Of a stretch of DNA of 64,000 bases, positions 10,617 through 22,589 are shown one piece after another. Position 1 is the stretch's first letter; the number at the start of each line of letters is the position of its first letter. The DNA lies in NCBI GenBank assembly GCA_033063855.1, contig CP093831.1:16058001-16122000 (forward strand). Reading direction: 5' to 3'. This stretch comes from Smittia aterrima (Eukaryota > Arthropoda > Insecta > Diptera > Chironomidae). A model generated the notes under the pieces. The model did no database searches, was not told the DNA's origin, and saw only the letters and a list, made by a program, of their open reading frames with translations. The translations under genes and the position numbers were made by a program.

Positions 10617-12979
10617 ATGGATAACAATAATCCTGAGGTAAGTAATATTTAGAAATCATTAATGGTTCGTCAACCGGAGACAGTTCGTGAAAATATTAAA
10701 ATTATGAAAACTTATTCTTACGAATTCACCGCAATTAAATCGTTAAATATCTGTTTTAGATGCATCGGTTTCCTCCTCCGCCAATGCTTCCGCCGCCAAA
10801 CTTACCAAATATCCCTAATAGCTGGATGAACGATGACGATTTTCCAAGATTTGATCAACAGCAACCAATCCAACCTCCACAACAACAAACGCAGGGAGAA
10901 GATCCAGCAAAGAAAAAATTGCCACCCGCTCTTATGTCTTTGAAGATTGAAAAACCAGGGTCAGGAGAGAAAGCTGAGCTAGTTTTGCCAAAAGCATTGG
11001 AAGATGCTTTCGCACTTTCCACACAACTGATTGAGTTAGACGATTCATCATCTCAACAGACTCAACAACAATTTGCTCTAGATATCTTAAATGAAATCGA
11101 TGACGATAGCGATGATGAGCAACAGAATGGTAATTCACATCAAGGCAACACAAAATCCGACAGTCGCATTGACAAGAATCGTAAGAAAAAGAACAGAAAG
11201 AAGCAAAATCGTCAAAAGAGAAACGCATTACGGAAAGAGAATCAGGAAAACAAGCCAGAGGAGAATAAATCATCCGAATCTAATGAAAAAGAAAAGTCGT
11301 CAGCGGATGACGATAAAGTTGACATCGAATACGTTCCTGAGCGCATCACCGTCGCTGATTTGGCTCCGATGTATCGTCAGTTCTATCGTGTTTTTGAAAT
11401 ATTTAAACTGGAGAACAAGCCAAAGGAAATTCCTCTTCCAATTCAAACCGCTGAGGAAATTAAAGCTGCCAAGAAAGCTGCTGAGAAGAATGCTGATGAT
11501 GACGACGATGATCAAGACGACAACGATGATAAGAAAGACGACAAAGACAAGATTTCTAAGCGAAAATTCAAGAAACTTACTCGTCTCAGTGTTGCTGAGT
11601 TGAAGCAGCTTGTGAATCGTCCTGATGTGGTTGAAATGCATGACGTTACGGCTCGTGATCCAAAGCTTCTTGTGCAACTAAAAGCTCATCGAAACACAGT
11701 TCAAGTTCCTCGTCACTGGTGTTTCAAACGAAAGTATTTGCAAGGCAAACGTGGAATTGAGAAGCCGCCATTCGATCTACCAGCTTTCATCAAAAAGACT
11801 GGAATCATGGAGATGAGAGCATCATTGCAAGAAAAAGATGAAGCTAAGACATTAAAAGCTAAGATGCGTGAGAAGATCAGACCGAAAATGGGCAAGATCG
11901 ATATCGATTATCAGAAACTGCACGATGCATTCTTCAAGTGGCAGACAAAGCCTCGTATGACAATTCATGGAGATTTGTACTACGAAGGAAAGGAGTTTGA
12001 AACACGTCTCAAGGAGAAGAAACCTGGTGACTTAAGCGAAGAGTTGAGAACATCGCTTGGAATGCCAATCGGTCCAAGCTGTCATAAGATTCCTCCGCCA
12101 TGGCTGATCGCTCAGCAACGTTACGGTCCTCCACCTTCTTATCCAAATCTGAAGATTCCTGGATTAAATGCTCCGATTCCTGAAGGTTGTTCATTTGGTT
12201 ATCATGCAGGAGGATGGGGCAAGCCTCCAGTCGATGAATCTGGAAAGCCCTTATATGGCGATGTGTTCGGGACAAGTCATTTGGATAATGATGTGAGTTT
12301 GATAGATTTTATTTTTTGGATAAAAGTATTTAATTTTGTTTCTATTCGATAGAGCGGCGTTGGAGACGAAGAAGTCGATCGAACACTTTGGGGTGAGCTA
12401 GAATCTGAATCTGAAGAGTCTTCAGAAGAAGAAGAAGAGGAGGGCGAAGACTTGACGGGAGCTGCCGACGAAAGTGGTTTAGTTACACCTGCTGGACTCG
12501 AAACACCATCTGGTTTAACTTCTGGCGTACCAGCTGGAATGGAAACTCCTGACTCCATTGAGTTGCGTAAGAAGAAGATTGAAGCAGAAATGGAAGACAA
12601 TGAAACTCCTCTGCTCTATCACGTCATTCCTGAAAAGAGAAATGAGAGAATCGGTGGTGCGATGATGGCATCAACTCATGTTTACGATATGACTACAGCG
12701 GCAGGAGCTCATCCACCTCAAGCATCGAGAAAAACTGGAAATGTAGAGCGCGAGGGAATGGTTGAGCTTGCATTGAATCCTGATGAACTCGACATGGATA
12801 ACGAAGCAATGGCACAACGTTACGAACAGCAAATGCGAGAACAACAAAGTCATCTTCAAAAGGAGGATCTCTCTGACATGTTAGCAGAGCATGTCGCTCG
12901 TCAGAAATCAAAACGAAAACGGCAGCAAACCACAACCACACAAAAGCCGAAAGATGATTACAAGAAATTTAAATTTTAA
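10617..12979 (+). CDS. SF3B2: Splicing factor 3B subunit 2 (SF3b145)
   Basis: Component of the U2 snRNP SF3b complex, which anchors U2 at the branch site in the nucleus. Three exons: 10617-10637 (MDNNNPE), 10760-12292 and 12353-12979, giving 726 residues. The N-terminus is Pro-rich (MHRFPPPPMLPPP), then comes an acidic and Lys-rich disordered stretch (QNRQKRNALRKE). From about residue 270 lies the SF3b2 (DUF382) core, with VAELKQLVNRPDVVEMHDVT, VPRHWCFKRKYLQGKRGIEK and DYQKLHDAFFKWQTKP. The PSP proline-rich domain follows from about 430 (LGMPIGPSCHKIPPPWLIAQ, GPPPSYPNLKIPGLNAPIP). The C-terminus has an acidic Ser/Glu run and ends in basic KSKRKRQQ...YKKFKF. The N-terminal SAP domain of vertebrate SF3B2 is not seen; the protein is shorter than the human one (about 895 residues). 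It shares a compact divergent promoter with CAAP1. Confidence 0.95.
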
Positions 12980-13031
12980 GCTTTTGCATTTATCACGCTT
13001 GATTTTTTGCCACTTTGTTGTGTAACAGTAA

Positions 13032-13037
13032 AATAAA
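13032..13037 (+). terminator. Polyadenylation signal of SF3B2
   Basis: AATAAA 53 bases after the SF3B2 stop codon, followed by the promoter region of the second secreted peptide. Confidence 0.6.
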
Positions 13038-13222
13038 AGAAAATACCCTTTCAACTACAACCAAACGAAGTCCATTTACTTGCTTAGTTCATTTAATTTT
13101 CTGTTGCGTACTGAGTTTACACAATTGATCAAGTTGCATAATCAAACAGAATCGATATCAAAATTTTAGTCTTCAGGTCTCAGTTAAGTTTCTCACTCGA
13201 CGCTGAAAGGTTCAAAATAAAA

Positions 13223-13576
13223 ATGAAGAGAATATTATTCGTTTGTTTCGTGGTTTGTGCTATGACTTTTGGAGCATACGCTCGTCCACAGAATGAGGAT
13301 GAAGACGAAGATTACGCGACAGACAACGCAGATATTGTAACTCATCCACTGACGTTTGTGCCGGTTGTAAATCAAACTATGTTGGAAGATATCTCTCCAG
13401 CAGCATACGAACTTCCCAAATACGCATCCCAGTGTATGTATGACTTCAAAGGAAAGCGAGTGAACAAGGATTGCGATACCGAGAAGCCGCCGAAATGTGA
13501 AAAAGGCCACGCAGTAACGACTTCAGTTGGAGACGAATTCGAAATGTGCTGTTGTAACTACTCGAACTTTTTATAG
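13223..13576 (+). CDS. Small cysteine-rich secreted protein, paralogue 2
   Basis: A 117-residue protein and a clear paralogue of 6878-7189. The signal peptide is residues 1-20 (MKRILFVCFVVCAMTFGAYA), followed by an acidic linker (NEDEDEDY) and a C-terminal six-cysteine domain: SQCMYD, NKDC, KPPKCEKG, EFEMCCCNYSNFL. Over the last 50 residues the two proteins share roughly 29 identities, with all six cysteines aligned and the terminal EMCCCN-SNF block nearly invariant. The linkers differ, which is expected if only the Cys domain is under selection. Intronless. A tctcagtta initiator-like sequence lies about 45 bases upstream of the ATG; I see no good TATA box. The function is unknown; the acidic pro-like region could be a propeptide, but no dibasic cleavage site precedes the domain. 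Confidence 0.85.
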   Translation: MKRILFVCFVVCAMTFGAYARPQNEDEDEDYATDNADIVTHPLTFVPVVNQTMLEDISPAAYELPKYASQCMYDFKGKRVNKDCDTEKPPKCEKGHAVTTSVGDEFEMCCCNYSNFL

Positions 13577-14146
13577 CTTAAGCTAACCTCAGGTGTAGCA
13601 ATCAGCAGAAATGAGTATAAGCAGTTACATATGTTAGAGGTTTTACAAGAAATTTCAAGTCTTCATGACAATTCATGAATACACTTCATGATAAAAAATA
13701 GTTGACAGGGAAAATAAGAAAAATCCTAACAATTGTCTTGGGCCAATGTACAGAACGTTGAAGTGACATGCCTGACTAGACATCAGCACGGCGTTCAGGA
13801 AAATCTGGCAGGCTTCTCTAGCCTTATTATTAAAAAATAAATTTGCGACATTGCGCAAATTAGAAAACTGTAATGATCCTTATTGTAAAAGGAATGTCTT
13901 GACTTAAGTTAAAGCGCCAACTCTTACGACTTAAGTTGATCATCTTTACAATTATCATTCGCAAGGTTTGTTCATGAAAGCAAATTTTCGGAAATGCTGT
14001 CAATTGATCACGTTTCAATATTTAAAACTATTTGCTTCTCGTTAACAGTTCACTCTTTGTTCTGTTCACAACCGTGACATGGAATGCGTCAAAGAAGTCT
14101 CTCAAAAAAGAGAGTTAAGTAAAATCATTATTTAATAAATTAAGTC

Positions 14147-17100
14147 TTATGAACGACTGGGCAGAATAACCAAGTCGTCTTCTTCGTCACTCAAATCGTC
14201 TTCGGAAAAATTGTCTTCATATCTTCTTTGAATTGGCTCTGCGTTGGGAAAATTAAAAAGTTACAAGGGAAATTAATTCAAAAATCTGAAGTAAACTCAC
14301 GTTTCAGTGTCGAAGGGCTAAAAAGTTCTTCTTCCTCATCATCGCCATATTCGTCTTCAAACAAGGTCGGCCGCTTCGACTTCTTGGATAAAAGTGAAAA
14401 CTTATAATTCTCAGTCAAGTGTCGACTATTTCCACGTGTACACCATTCAACGCAAGGACACGACGCTGAGCAACCATTTATGGCCATGAATGTTACGCAG
14501 ACTACAGAGCAAAGAATTGCGATGCAGATGAAAAAGATGAAAAGAAGATTATTGAATCCCATGTCTTCGTCGGAATGATTAAGCTTAAAAATGATATTCT
14601 TTGTCAATCCTTTCAGATTCATGTCAACGAGCTTTTCACTCTTTGCGAATCCTTGAGCGTTAACTGTAAGAATTGCACTAATGCCATCGATGTCCTTCAT
14701 CTCAAACTGTCCAACGTGGTTCGTGTATGCTTTCTTCTTCCAATTGCCTTTGATTCCGATCTCTGCTTGCTCAACTGGCGTTCCAGTCTCGTCAGTAACA
14801 TAACCCGCCACATCAAAATGTTTCTTCTGATTTAATTCAGGTTCGAGTAAAATTTCGCCGAGGTCAATCAAATTGTTATTGACATTGATTCCAATGGATT
14901 TACTCGTAAAGTTTTCGCAAATCACTTTAAGCTCACATTGACCTGAAGGAACGAGAACATGGAAGAATGCGAGGTTTTTCGAGACTTTGTGAATGCGATC
15001 ACTGCCTTTGATCATCAATTTTGCATTTCGTAATGGATTTCCATTATGATCTTTAACGAAACCTTTCACGCCATTTCTCGCTAAATTGATAAACTTTAAG
15101 AACTTTTCAATGTTCTCCTTCCAAATCTCGGCGATTTCATTCTCCGCTGGCATTTTGCAACAAGACAAGTTAATCGAGTAAAGAGGAAGGTTCATCATGT
15201 TGTACAAAAGATTTGTAATTTTCTTAAGTGAATCGTTTTCGTTGAGTCTTAAAGCGTTTGATGGGCAAAGTTGATTTTGAGCTCCGAAGTGAGATTGCGT
15301 TTGACTTGCAAATTCAGCATACAAAGGCTCTCGATCTTTTAAAACTTGTGAGTTGCTGTCATCGCCTGCTGAGAATGTCAATGCTAATGAAACATCTTCT
15401 CGATTAAATAATTTGAAGAAAGAGTTTTTAATCTTATCAGACTCTGCGCTCAATAATCTGTCACCAAGCTCTTCTTTTAATCGAGGATCACAGACTTCGC
15501 TGTTCTGATTGTATTGAGCATAGACTCGGTCAAAGTTTTCATTGACGGTCACGAAGTGAATGACTGCGTTTTTCATCAGTTCCTGCATCGGAGGCTCTTT
15601 CGTATTGTAGGCCGACACCACATGCCGAGCGAGGTTCACAACCATTTCCCTTCCGACTGGAGATGATTCAAACAACGAAGACAGAATCAAAATGTGAACT
15701 TTTGTTTCCTCTGCCTCTCCAACACCCTCTGTGACCTTCAGCGAGTGGTAAAATCGAGAGTTCCCGTCGTCTTCCAACTGTGCCATCCATCCACTCTTCG
15801 CTTGAATTTCTTTGAACGTTTCCGCAATTTCGTCATTCGAGTGGTATCGAGTATGAAGAATATTCTCAAGGATTCGGAAGTCATACGCGCTGCTCCAATG
15901 CTGCGGATCGTTTCGCATCAAGTTAAAAGTCGTAATGACTGTGTGATTCCCCGTCTCGGGTACGATGACTTCAACGGTTTGCGCTTCATAGCCTTTCGCT
16001 GATGCTGTAATATTGTACTTCCCTGGTAATAACAATCTGAAGTAATCACCGTCTTTCGCTGTATAAGTCACATGTTGAATATTGTTAACTGAGATTGCAG
16101 CATGAGCAATTGGAGTTCCAATTGAACTTTGAACAAATCCTTTTATTCCATAATGAACTTGCTCGATATATTTGATTAACGCTTCTCGATTGTCCATCCA
16201 GAAAGTCGATAGCTCTTCAGCTTTCGGGAACTTGAAACAACCGATTTCGAGTGTCAACTCGTAAGTCCCTCCATGCAAGTAACTCCAGTCTTGCATCCCT
16301 CCTGTCACTGAATACCAATCTGCTCCGTTAGTGATTCCTTCGGGGAAACTTTCTCGAATAAATGAGGGACAAGGTTTGCCTTGATACATTTTCCGATGCG
16401 ACGTTGCATAAACACTCGCAAGATGTTTGAAGATTTCATTTTCTTCGGTTGGATTCATCACAGTCTTCGGATCAGAGCTTGACATAAAATCTTTTGCTGA
16501 ATCGTCAAATGGATAATTTGCGACGAGTGCTCCGCCATGAAGATTCGCTGACAAAACGAAATTATTTGCAAGCGACCAATTCATGACAGCAACAACTTCA
16601 GGTTCTTGAACTCGGTTGTAATCGTTGGTTCCATACTGATCTGGAAAGTTTCGATTCAAGTCGACATTGTTAGCATTAGCGCGCCCCACAACGCTGCCTT
16701 CATCGCCAGGTCTTGACATCTCGTAGCCATCTGACGAAAAATTGATTTTATTAGAAAATCTCTCGGAGTTTTATTTGTGAAACTCACCAGGGTTCATTGA
16801 GGGCATGATGTGAATTCTTGTTGTGTCGATTAGGTTGGTGATTCTCTTATCAACTCCGTAATTTTCGCATAAATATTTCGCCAGAAGAAGAAGCATTTCT
16901 CTTCCCACAACTTCGTTTCCGTGCATGTTTGCGATGTATTTAAACTCGGGCACTAACGAAACGTGCTTGCCTGGGTTTTTGCTGATTTCAATTACCCATA
17001 AATCTCGATTCTCCACACTCTTGCCAACAGAATAGAGTCTCGTGAGCTTTGGGTATGTTTCATGAAGCTCTTTAAGATTGTGTTCCAATTCAACGAAGTT

Positions 17101-20100
17101 GTGATGCTTGAATTCAGATTTAAAGACAAAACCGAACTCATCAGGGCCAACATGAACTTCTCGAATCTTCTTGAACTTTCCTGGAACCCATCAAGACATT
17201 AGTAGATGTAAAGTGATTTTAATCGCCTTCCCAACACCGATGATGCATTTATTTTATCAAATGCATTGTCCTACAACCACCAACTAAATCCTAAGACGAA
17301 TGCACATGACTGAAGAGTCGTAATTCGTCTCTCTGTTGCTAAATTTTGCCTCCGTCATACGTCATGAAACCCCCATTCAACATTTGGCAATGAAAACACA
17401 AAAGTTTTGTGGTTCTGACCCATCATTTTCATTTTTATTTACACAAATACAATAAATTGGAATAAATAATTTAACTTCAGCTTAGATAACATGTCTCAAG
17501 TTTGTTCATTCAGCGCTCGAATCAATTTGGAATTTTTAATTGCCAATTGTTGTTTATGTTGTGAATGTCATAAGCATGCAATCTGTTTATGCGTGTCATT
17601 TGATCAAAGTATTTAGAGCGTAAAATTAAATTCAGAGACTCGTCAGTGCAAACACCAGAGCTGGCCAGAGAGGGACGATGAAGAAAGCTGATTGCCAAGC
17701 GTGAGAGCATGAACTACGCTTCAGATGCATCGAGCGCTGAATCGAGCGATGAATAATGAGAAAATATTTATAATTGAGCTAACGAATCAATAATTCTGAC
17801 TAGATTAGTTTAAGTCCCTTCATCAAGCTTTACCAAATGCTTCAATTGAATAAGACTTTTTGCAGGACAATGTGTCAGTAACAAAGATGCGATCAAAGTT
17901 TGCCAATTCAATTCATGAAAAGAATGCAAGTAAATCACCGAATGAATTTGAAATGAGATTAGAGTTCGATGGAACTCATGAGATGATTTACGACTGGTTC
18001 AGTCAATCGAACGAAAAAAAGCTGGCGCGATAATTGCTGAGGAAAACAGAATCTGAAACTTTTCCGCTATCAACGACTGCTGCTGCTTAATGGAGCGAAC
18101 AATGTAGATGAGCAAGATGAATGGGAAGAGAGAAGTTCTGGCTGCGAAACACAAAAACTTTTGCGACAAGATTTATGATTTTTCTTTCATTCTTCATGAT
18201 CCAAGACAAAGCGTAGCGAATAACAAAAGGATTACGCAATCTTTACTGATAAAGGATTCGTCTTCGACTATTTTTTTTAGACATTAAAACATTTTTACTT
18301 CCGAACAATTTGCTGAAGACTTTGCTAATCCCATTTTCCCCTCTTCTGTCTTGTCGATAGACTTTGATTTCATAATCGGCGTCTCAATTCAGTTTCCATG
18401 AGCTGATCTGCTTTCGGAGTAGATCAGCTTCTGGGAGCCTATAAGAGAACTTTGTGGGTCAGTCGCTCATTTCTTTCCCCGTAAATGGAATCTGAGATTA
18501 ATTTCATGTCTCCAATGAGATTAGTAAATACATGACTACGGATGAGTGTCGAGCCTGTCAACATGCAACGCTTCATCAACAGTTTGACTGGTTAATTGTT
18601 GAGTGAATCTATCGCAGTCAAGCTCGTCACTCATGTTAAACATTTTTGCTTTGTTCTTCCATCATTGTCGATGGTGTACATGCACAAACGTATAAAGTTT
18701 CGCACTCTCTCAATCTCTCTTATTGGAATGATTATGTTTGCTTTGTGTAATTGAGATGTGAATAGGTTAAGTTTTTGTGACTGTACATGATTTGAAATTT
18801 GCTTATTTGTCAGATTAATAATGAACCACCCACCGAACTAAACCTTAAGTTAATAAATTTCTGTCTTTTTGTAACTTTGTGAATACTTTAGAAAATACCT
18901 TCAACGCTGTCGCTTGGAGTGAGGGTGAAGTTAACCACGATCGGGCTAACCTCGTTGACGACGACCTCCAAATATTGCGATGGAACGTAACTGTAATTAG
19001 AAGAAGTATCGATTTTTATTTTGTTAGATAATGAGAGCGATAATTTCGCAATGACGCGCATCCATCCGCCCACGCATTAATCACTTACCCGAAAGCAATG
19101 GCTCGAACATTGTAAGTGCCAGGCGTCAACATTCGCCAAAATTCGCCACGTTCTGTTGTTCTAATTGGCTTCTCTTCAACTCCTTGCACATAAATCTCAG
19201 CATCATTGATCGGATATCCGTTGATGTCCTTGACAACTCCTTTCAGTCCCATATGCGTCAGCTTCATGTATTCGATCAACGATTTCTTATTCTTATGCCA
19301 TTCAGATGGTAATTCATTCTTCGATGGGTATTTGCAGCATGAGAGTTCGAGAGTAATCTCAAAGCAATTTGTGAATACGTAGTTGAAGTCCTGCATACCT
19401 CCAGACAAATCATACCAATATGCTCCGTTGGTAATTCCGTTAGGGAATGTCTCGTTACAATCGTTTCCATCTTTCATAACCGGGTGGTTCTTAGCATATG
19501 TACGTGCTAAGTGTCGAAACACGGCGTCGTCAGGTGTTGGAGAATCTTCACAACAGTCATGGTGTTTTCTATGGAAAAGAAATCGTGGGGAAATTATTGC
19601 GTTTGAGTAAGCGAATTGTTTAGCGACTAACATTGTGTTGTCGTATGGATAACTTGCAACGACAGCTCCTCCGTGTAAATTAGCCGATAACACAAATGGA
19701 TTTGACTTGATCCAATCCATAACAGCGATAGTCTCTGGTTGTCTTCTTGCGTTGTACAATTTTTCAATGATTTTTTGATCGAAACGATCTGGGAAGTCAC
19801 GATTCAAGTCGATTCCCTTGCCATTGTATCGTCCATAGTAGTTTTGCATTGACTCGCAAGATCCTTCTCTGCTCTTTCCGAAACCGTCTGGATTCATTGA
19901 TGGCATGAGATAAATATCTGTCGTGTCAACAAGTTGAGTCACTTCGGGATTATTTCCGTAGTTTCTTACAAGATACTCGATCAAGTAAACGAGAAGCTGT
20001 CGGCCGATGGTCTCGTCACCATGCATATTGGCGACGTATTTGAACATCGGGATGAGAATCGATCGAGGTCTCTTAACATCTTTGTGGATTCTTGCGACAA

Positions 20101-20323
20101 TGAGATCTTGTCCATCCAAGCTTGATCCAATCGAACGGACATCGAGAAGATGGTCATATTCCTTTTGAAGCTTCAACAAGAAGTCAGGCAATTCTGCATT
20201 TGAAGTGTAATGTGGATTCTCGAGAAAACTCTCGTCGTCATTGTTTTGTGCTTTTTGTACGGTGAAAGCAAACGAACTTAAACAGAAATAACTTAACAAA
20301 ATATATAAAACTTTAGCGACCAT
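14147..20323 (-). CDS. svr: Carboxypeptidase D (silver), three-domain transmembrane metallocarboxypeptidase
   Basis: Trims C-terminal Lys/Arg from processed peptides in the trans-Golgi and secretory pathway. Exons on the minus strand: 19632-20323, 19089-19568, 18899-18990, 16788-17180, 14301-16730 and 14147-14238, totalling 1392 residues; the fly protein is of similar size. A signal peptide starts MVAKVLYILLSYF. Domain 1 has zinc ligands H101 and E104 (NMHGDE) and H217 (SANLHGG), and catalytic E305 (TLELSCCK). Domain 2 repeats NMHGNEVVGRE, SANLHGG and TLEIGCFK, so it should be active. Domain 3 keeps the fold (PVGREMVVNLARHV) but lacks the HGxE pair and is probably inactive, as in other CPDs. 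Transthyretin-like domains follow each unit (GVKGFVKDHNGNPLRNA). Then come a membrane helix (NLLFIFFICIAILCSVVCV), a Cys-rich juxtamembrane patch and an acidic tail suited to Golgi sorting. The ATG at 20323 gives the signal peptide. Confidence 0.93.
14239..14300 (-). other. Last intron of carboxypeptidase D; retention gives an alternative tail
   Basis: A 62-base intron (GTGAGT...GCAG). If spliced, the tail continues ...LKQPIQRRYEDNFSEDD and ends LVILPSRS. If retained, the frame ends nine codons later as ...LKREFTSDF. Alternative cytoplasmic tails are known for fly silver and vertebrate CPD; that the intron is retained here is inference. Confidence 0.5.
17181..18898 (-). other. Large intron of carboxypeptidase D between domains 1 and 2
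   Basis: 1718 bases with no recognised gene. Other introns of this gene are 57-99 bases. It could hold alternative 3' ends or exons for a single-domain isoform (one is known in fly), but I did not find one by eye. Confidence 0.6.
19569..19631 (-). other. 63-base frame-preserving, stop-free intron in CPD domain 1
   Basis: On the minus strand it runs from GTTAGT to TTCCATAG. Splicing gives YPYDNTIKHHDCCEDSPTPD, the expected domain-1 sequence. Retention would insert 21 residues (LVAKQFAYSN...) with no stop codon. I annotate it as an intron because the insert breaks an otherwise conserved region. Confidence 0.7.
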
Positions 20324-22589
20324 CACGACCGATCTCAGCTGAAACACGTCTTGCGAGTTCTAAAGCTGATTTACGTTTTAAAAGGATTTTTTTCAGCACT
20401 TAACTCGAAACTTTTCTATGTCATCTTTTCGCGATGGAAAATAAAACTGGCCCTTGACGTCATCGTTTTCGAAAATCAAAGGCAGTGGTGTTGCGTTGTG
20501 TTTATGTGGGCGAATATGGCAAGAAATATCTAGAGCTCTGAACATGCGCTACTGATTGACCTTCGAATATTCGAAAATCTCAAAAGCTCTACTACCAGGA
20601 AATTTTATTATCAACTCGTGATGAATCGTGATCTTGATGACCCAATCAATTATTTCGCCCTCTGGGACTTCAAAGCTCCTGAAGCCTAATTCAACCGAAA
20701 GCCTGCAAACAATTTGTAAATTTCAATTTGGACTTTCTAAATTGAAAACATTAATCAATCATTTGTTTACATTGTCTTCATCTGCGAGTCGGGAAATCAC
20801 TCTCGATAGTCTGTGGAAATGTGTTAAGATTGAAGATTTTTTAAACACATTTTTGACGTCACTCGAGAGATTTTCGGTAAAATAACAAAGTTTATTTATA
20901 CTCTAAGAGAAGAACGGTTTGTTTTCCACGGCGAAGACTTGCGGCAATCAGCGCAGGCTCAAGATTTCGCTCATGACGGAACGGGCGCTTTATTAAATTT
21001 ATTCTCCTCGAAAGAAAATTTTCCTTCAGTCGAATTTCGGAGCCGCGTTTATGTTAATTAATTTTACGCTTTCTGTGTGATTTTCATTTCGCGGAGGTGA
21101 ATCTAAGTCAAGACTAGAACATTCGATGCAAGAACAAATGATTTGAGGTTGAGTGATGAGTTGAAAATATGTCGAAAGGAAAATTGTTGAAGGAAAATGC
21201 GAGGAAAATCTTTAGCTATTTCACGGAAAAATGAAAATATTCGGTCTCACGCGTTAAAATAATATCACATAATTCCTCGCATCGATATCCGATCACCCAT
21301 TTCAACTAAAAATAGATGAATCGGGAAAAATTTGTTAAAAATAATCAACAAGAAAGAAAATTTGCCCACAAAGTAAAACTACATGTCGCGAAGAAAAGTC
21401 GGACAACACATTCGACCCGCAAAATGATTAAAAAATGTTTTTATTTTTAGTCTTTTTGGCGAAGAAAACTGCGAAAGTAATTAAGGATGAATTTTCACAA
21501 TCAGATGAGAATGAAATGAGCGCAGTTTATGTTGTTGATAAATCGCGCAGTTTGTTGAAGTAAATTTTACGATGTGATGATTGAGAAAAGTTTATGATCT
21601 CAACTCAGCTAATCATTTCTGAAAATATTTGGGAAATCTCTGCTTTCCATCGAATGACTCAATTGGCTGCGTGAACTTCATTGCAGTACAGATTACAACA
21701 TGAAATGTTTAAAAGCCAAACATCATAATTAATTAATTTATGAATATTTTGAAGTGCATCGTCGACGTTCGTGTCAGTGCACGAGCTTCTCAAAGCGTAG
21801 AGAAGATAATTTACTTTGGAAAGCGGTGAAGCAAAGCGTTGGCGGGCGAGAAGAAACGAGAATATTTTTAGAACGAAAATAGTTTTCCATTAATAATTCA
21901 AGTTCAGCTGTGCGACACCTTGAATTGTGTTTATGTGAGACGATACTTTTGATCATCTGTGAACCGATTTCATGCAGGCTCTCGAACAGTCCGACGTCGT
22001 CTGTTTGTAAAAAGTGAAATTGCAATGTCGTAACCTCCGTTTTCAATTTCTCAGATTCGCATAAACATTTTCCACGCGAGCTCGAATGAAACCTGTTATT
22101 TTGCTTATATCGCGAGAGAAGAAAGCCGAGACTATTTGTGAAAATTCAGTTTTCGGCCGAATAATAAACATTACGTAAAATTGCTATTAAAAGTTTTCCC
22201 TCGAAGCGCAGAAAATTTTCACTAAAATTTTTCCCTATCGTCGCATTAATAACATTTTTCTCATAATAATTTCCGACTTTTCTTTCATCGTCTCGATCTT
22301 TACTCTTGTCGATTGATGATGACATGCAAAGCGAAGGCTTTTCCTGGAAAAAATAGATCATGTGGAGAAGATTTGAAGAGACTACTTTTCTAAAGAGTTT
22401 TCCTTCACATCGCGAAGAGGAAGCTTTGCGCTTTAATAATTAAATTCCAAGTATCGTCATCACAATATCTAACACGTCAATCAATAATCTTTTTATCCAC
22501 AGCTCTTCAAGTTATGTTGTTATTGCAAATTGAATCGCTGATTCGTGATTGAGTGAAACTGAGAAAAGTTAATTAAGAGTTGAATAAAA
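20324..22589. other. Divergent intergenic region between silver and RIC-3
   Basis: About 2.3 kb without a recognisable coding exon. It must contain the 5' ends and promoters of carboxypeptidase D (leftward) and RIC-3 (rightward). Small open frames at 20628-20885 (plus) and 21774-22046 (minus) show no domain or codon signal. Confidence 0.55.

Noticed and set aside
14278..17088. Treating the right part of carboxypeptidase D as a separate gene from 18.9-20.3 kb
   Set aside because: Splice phases join exactly (GVEG|KFKKIREV) and the combined domain order matches three-domain carboxypeptidase D; the right ORF lacks its own signal peptide.
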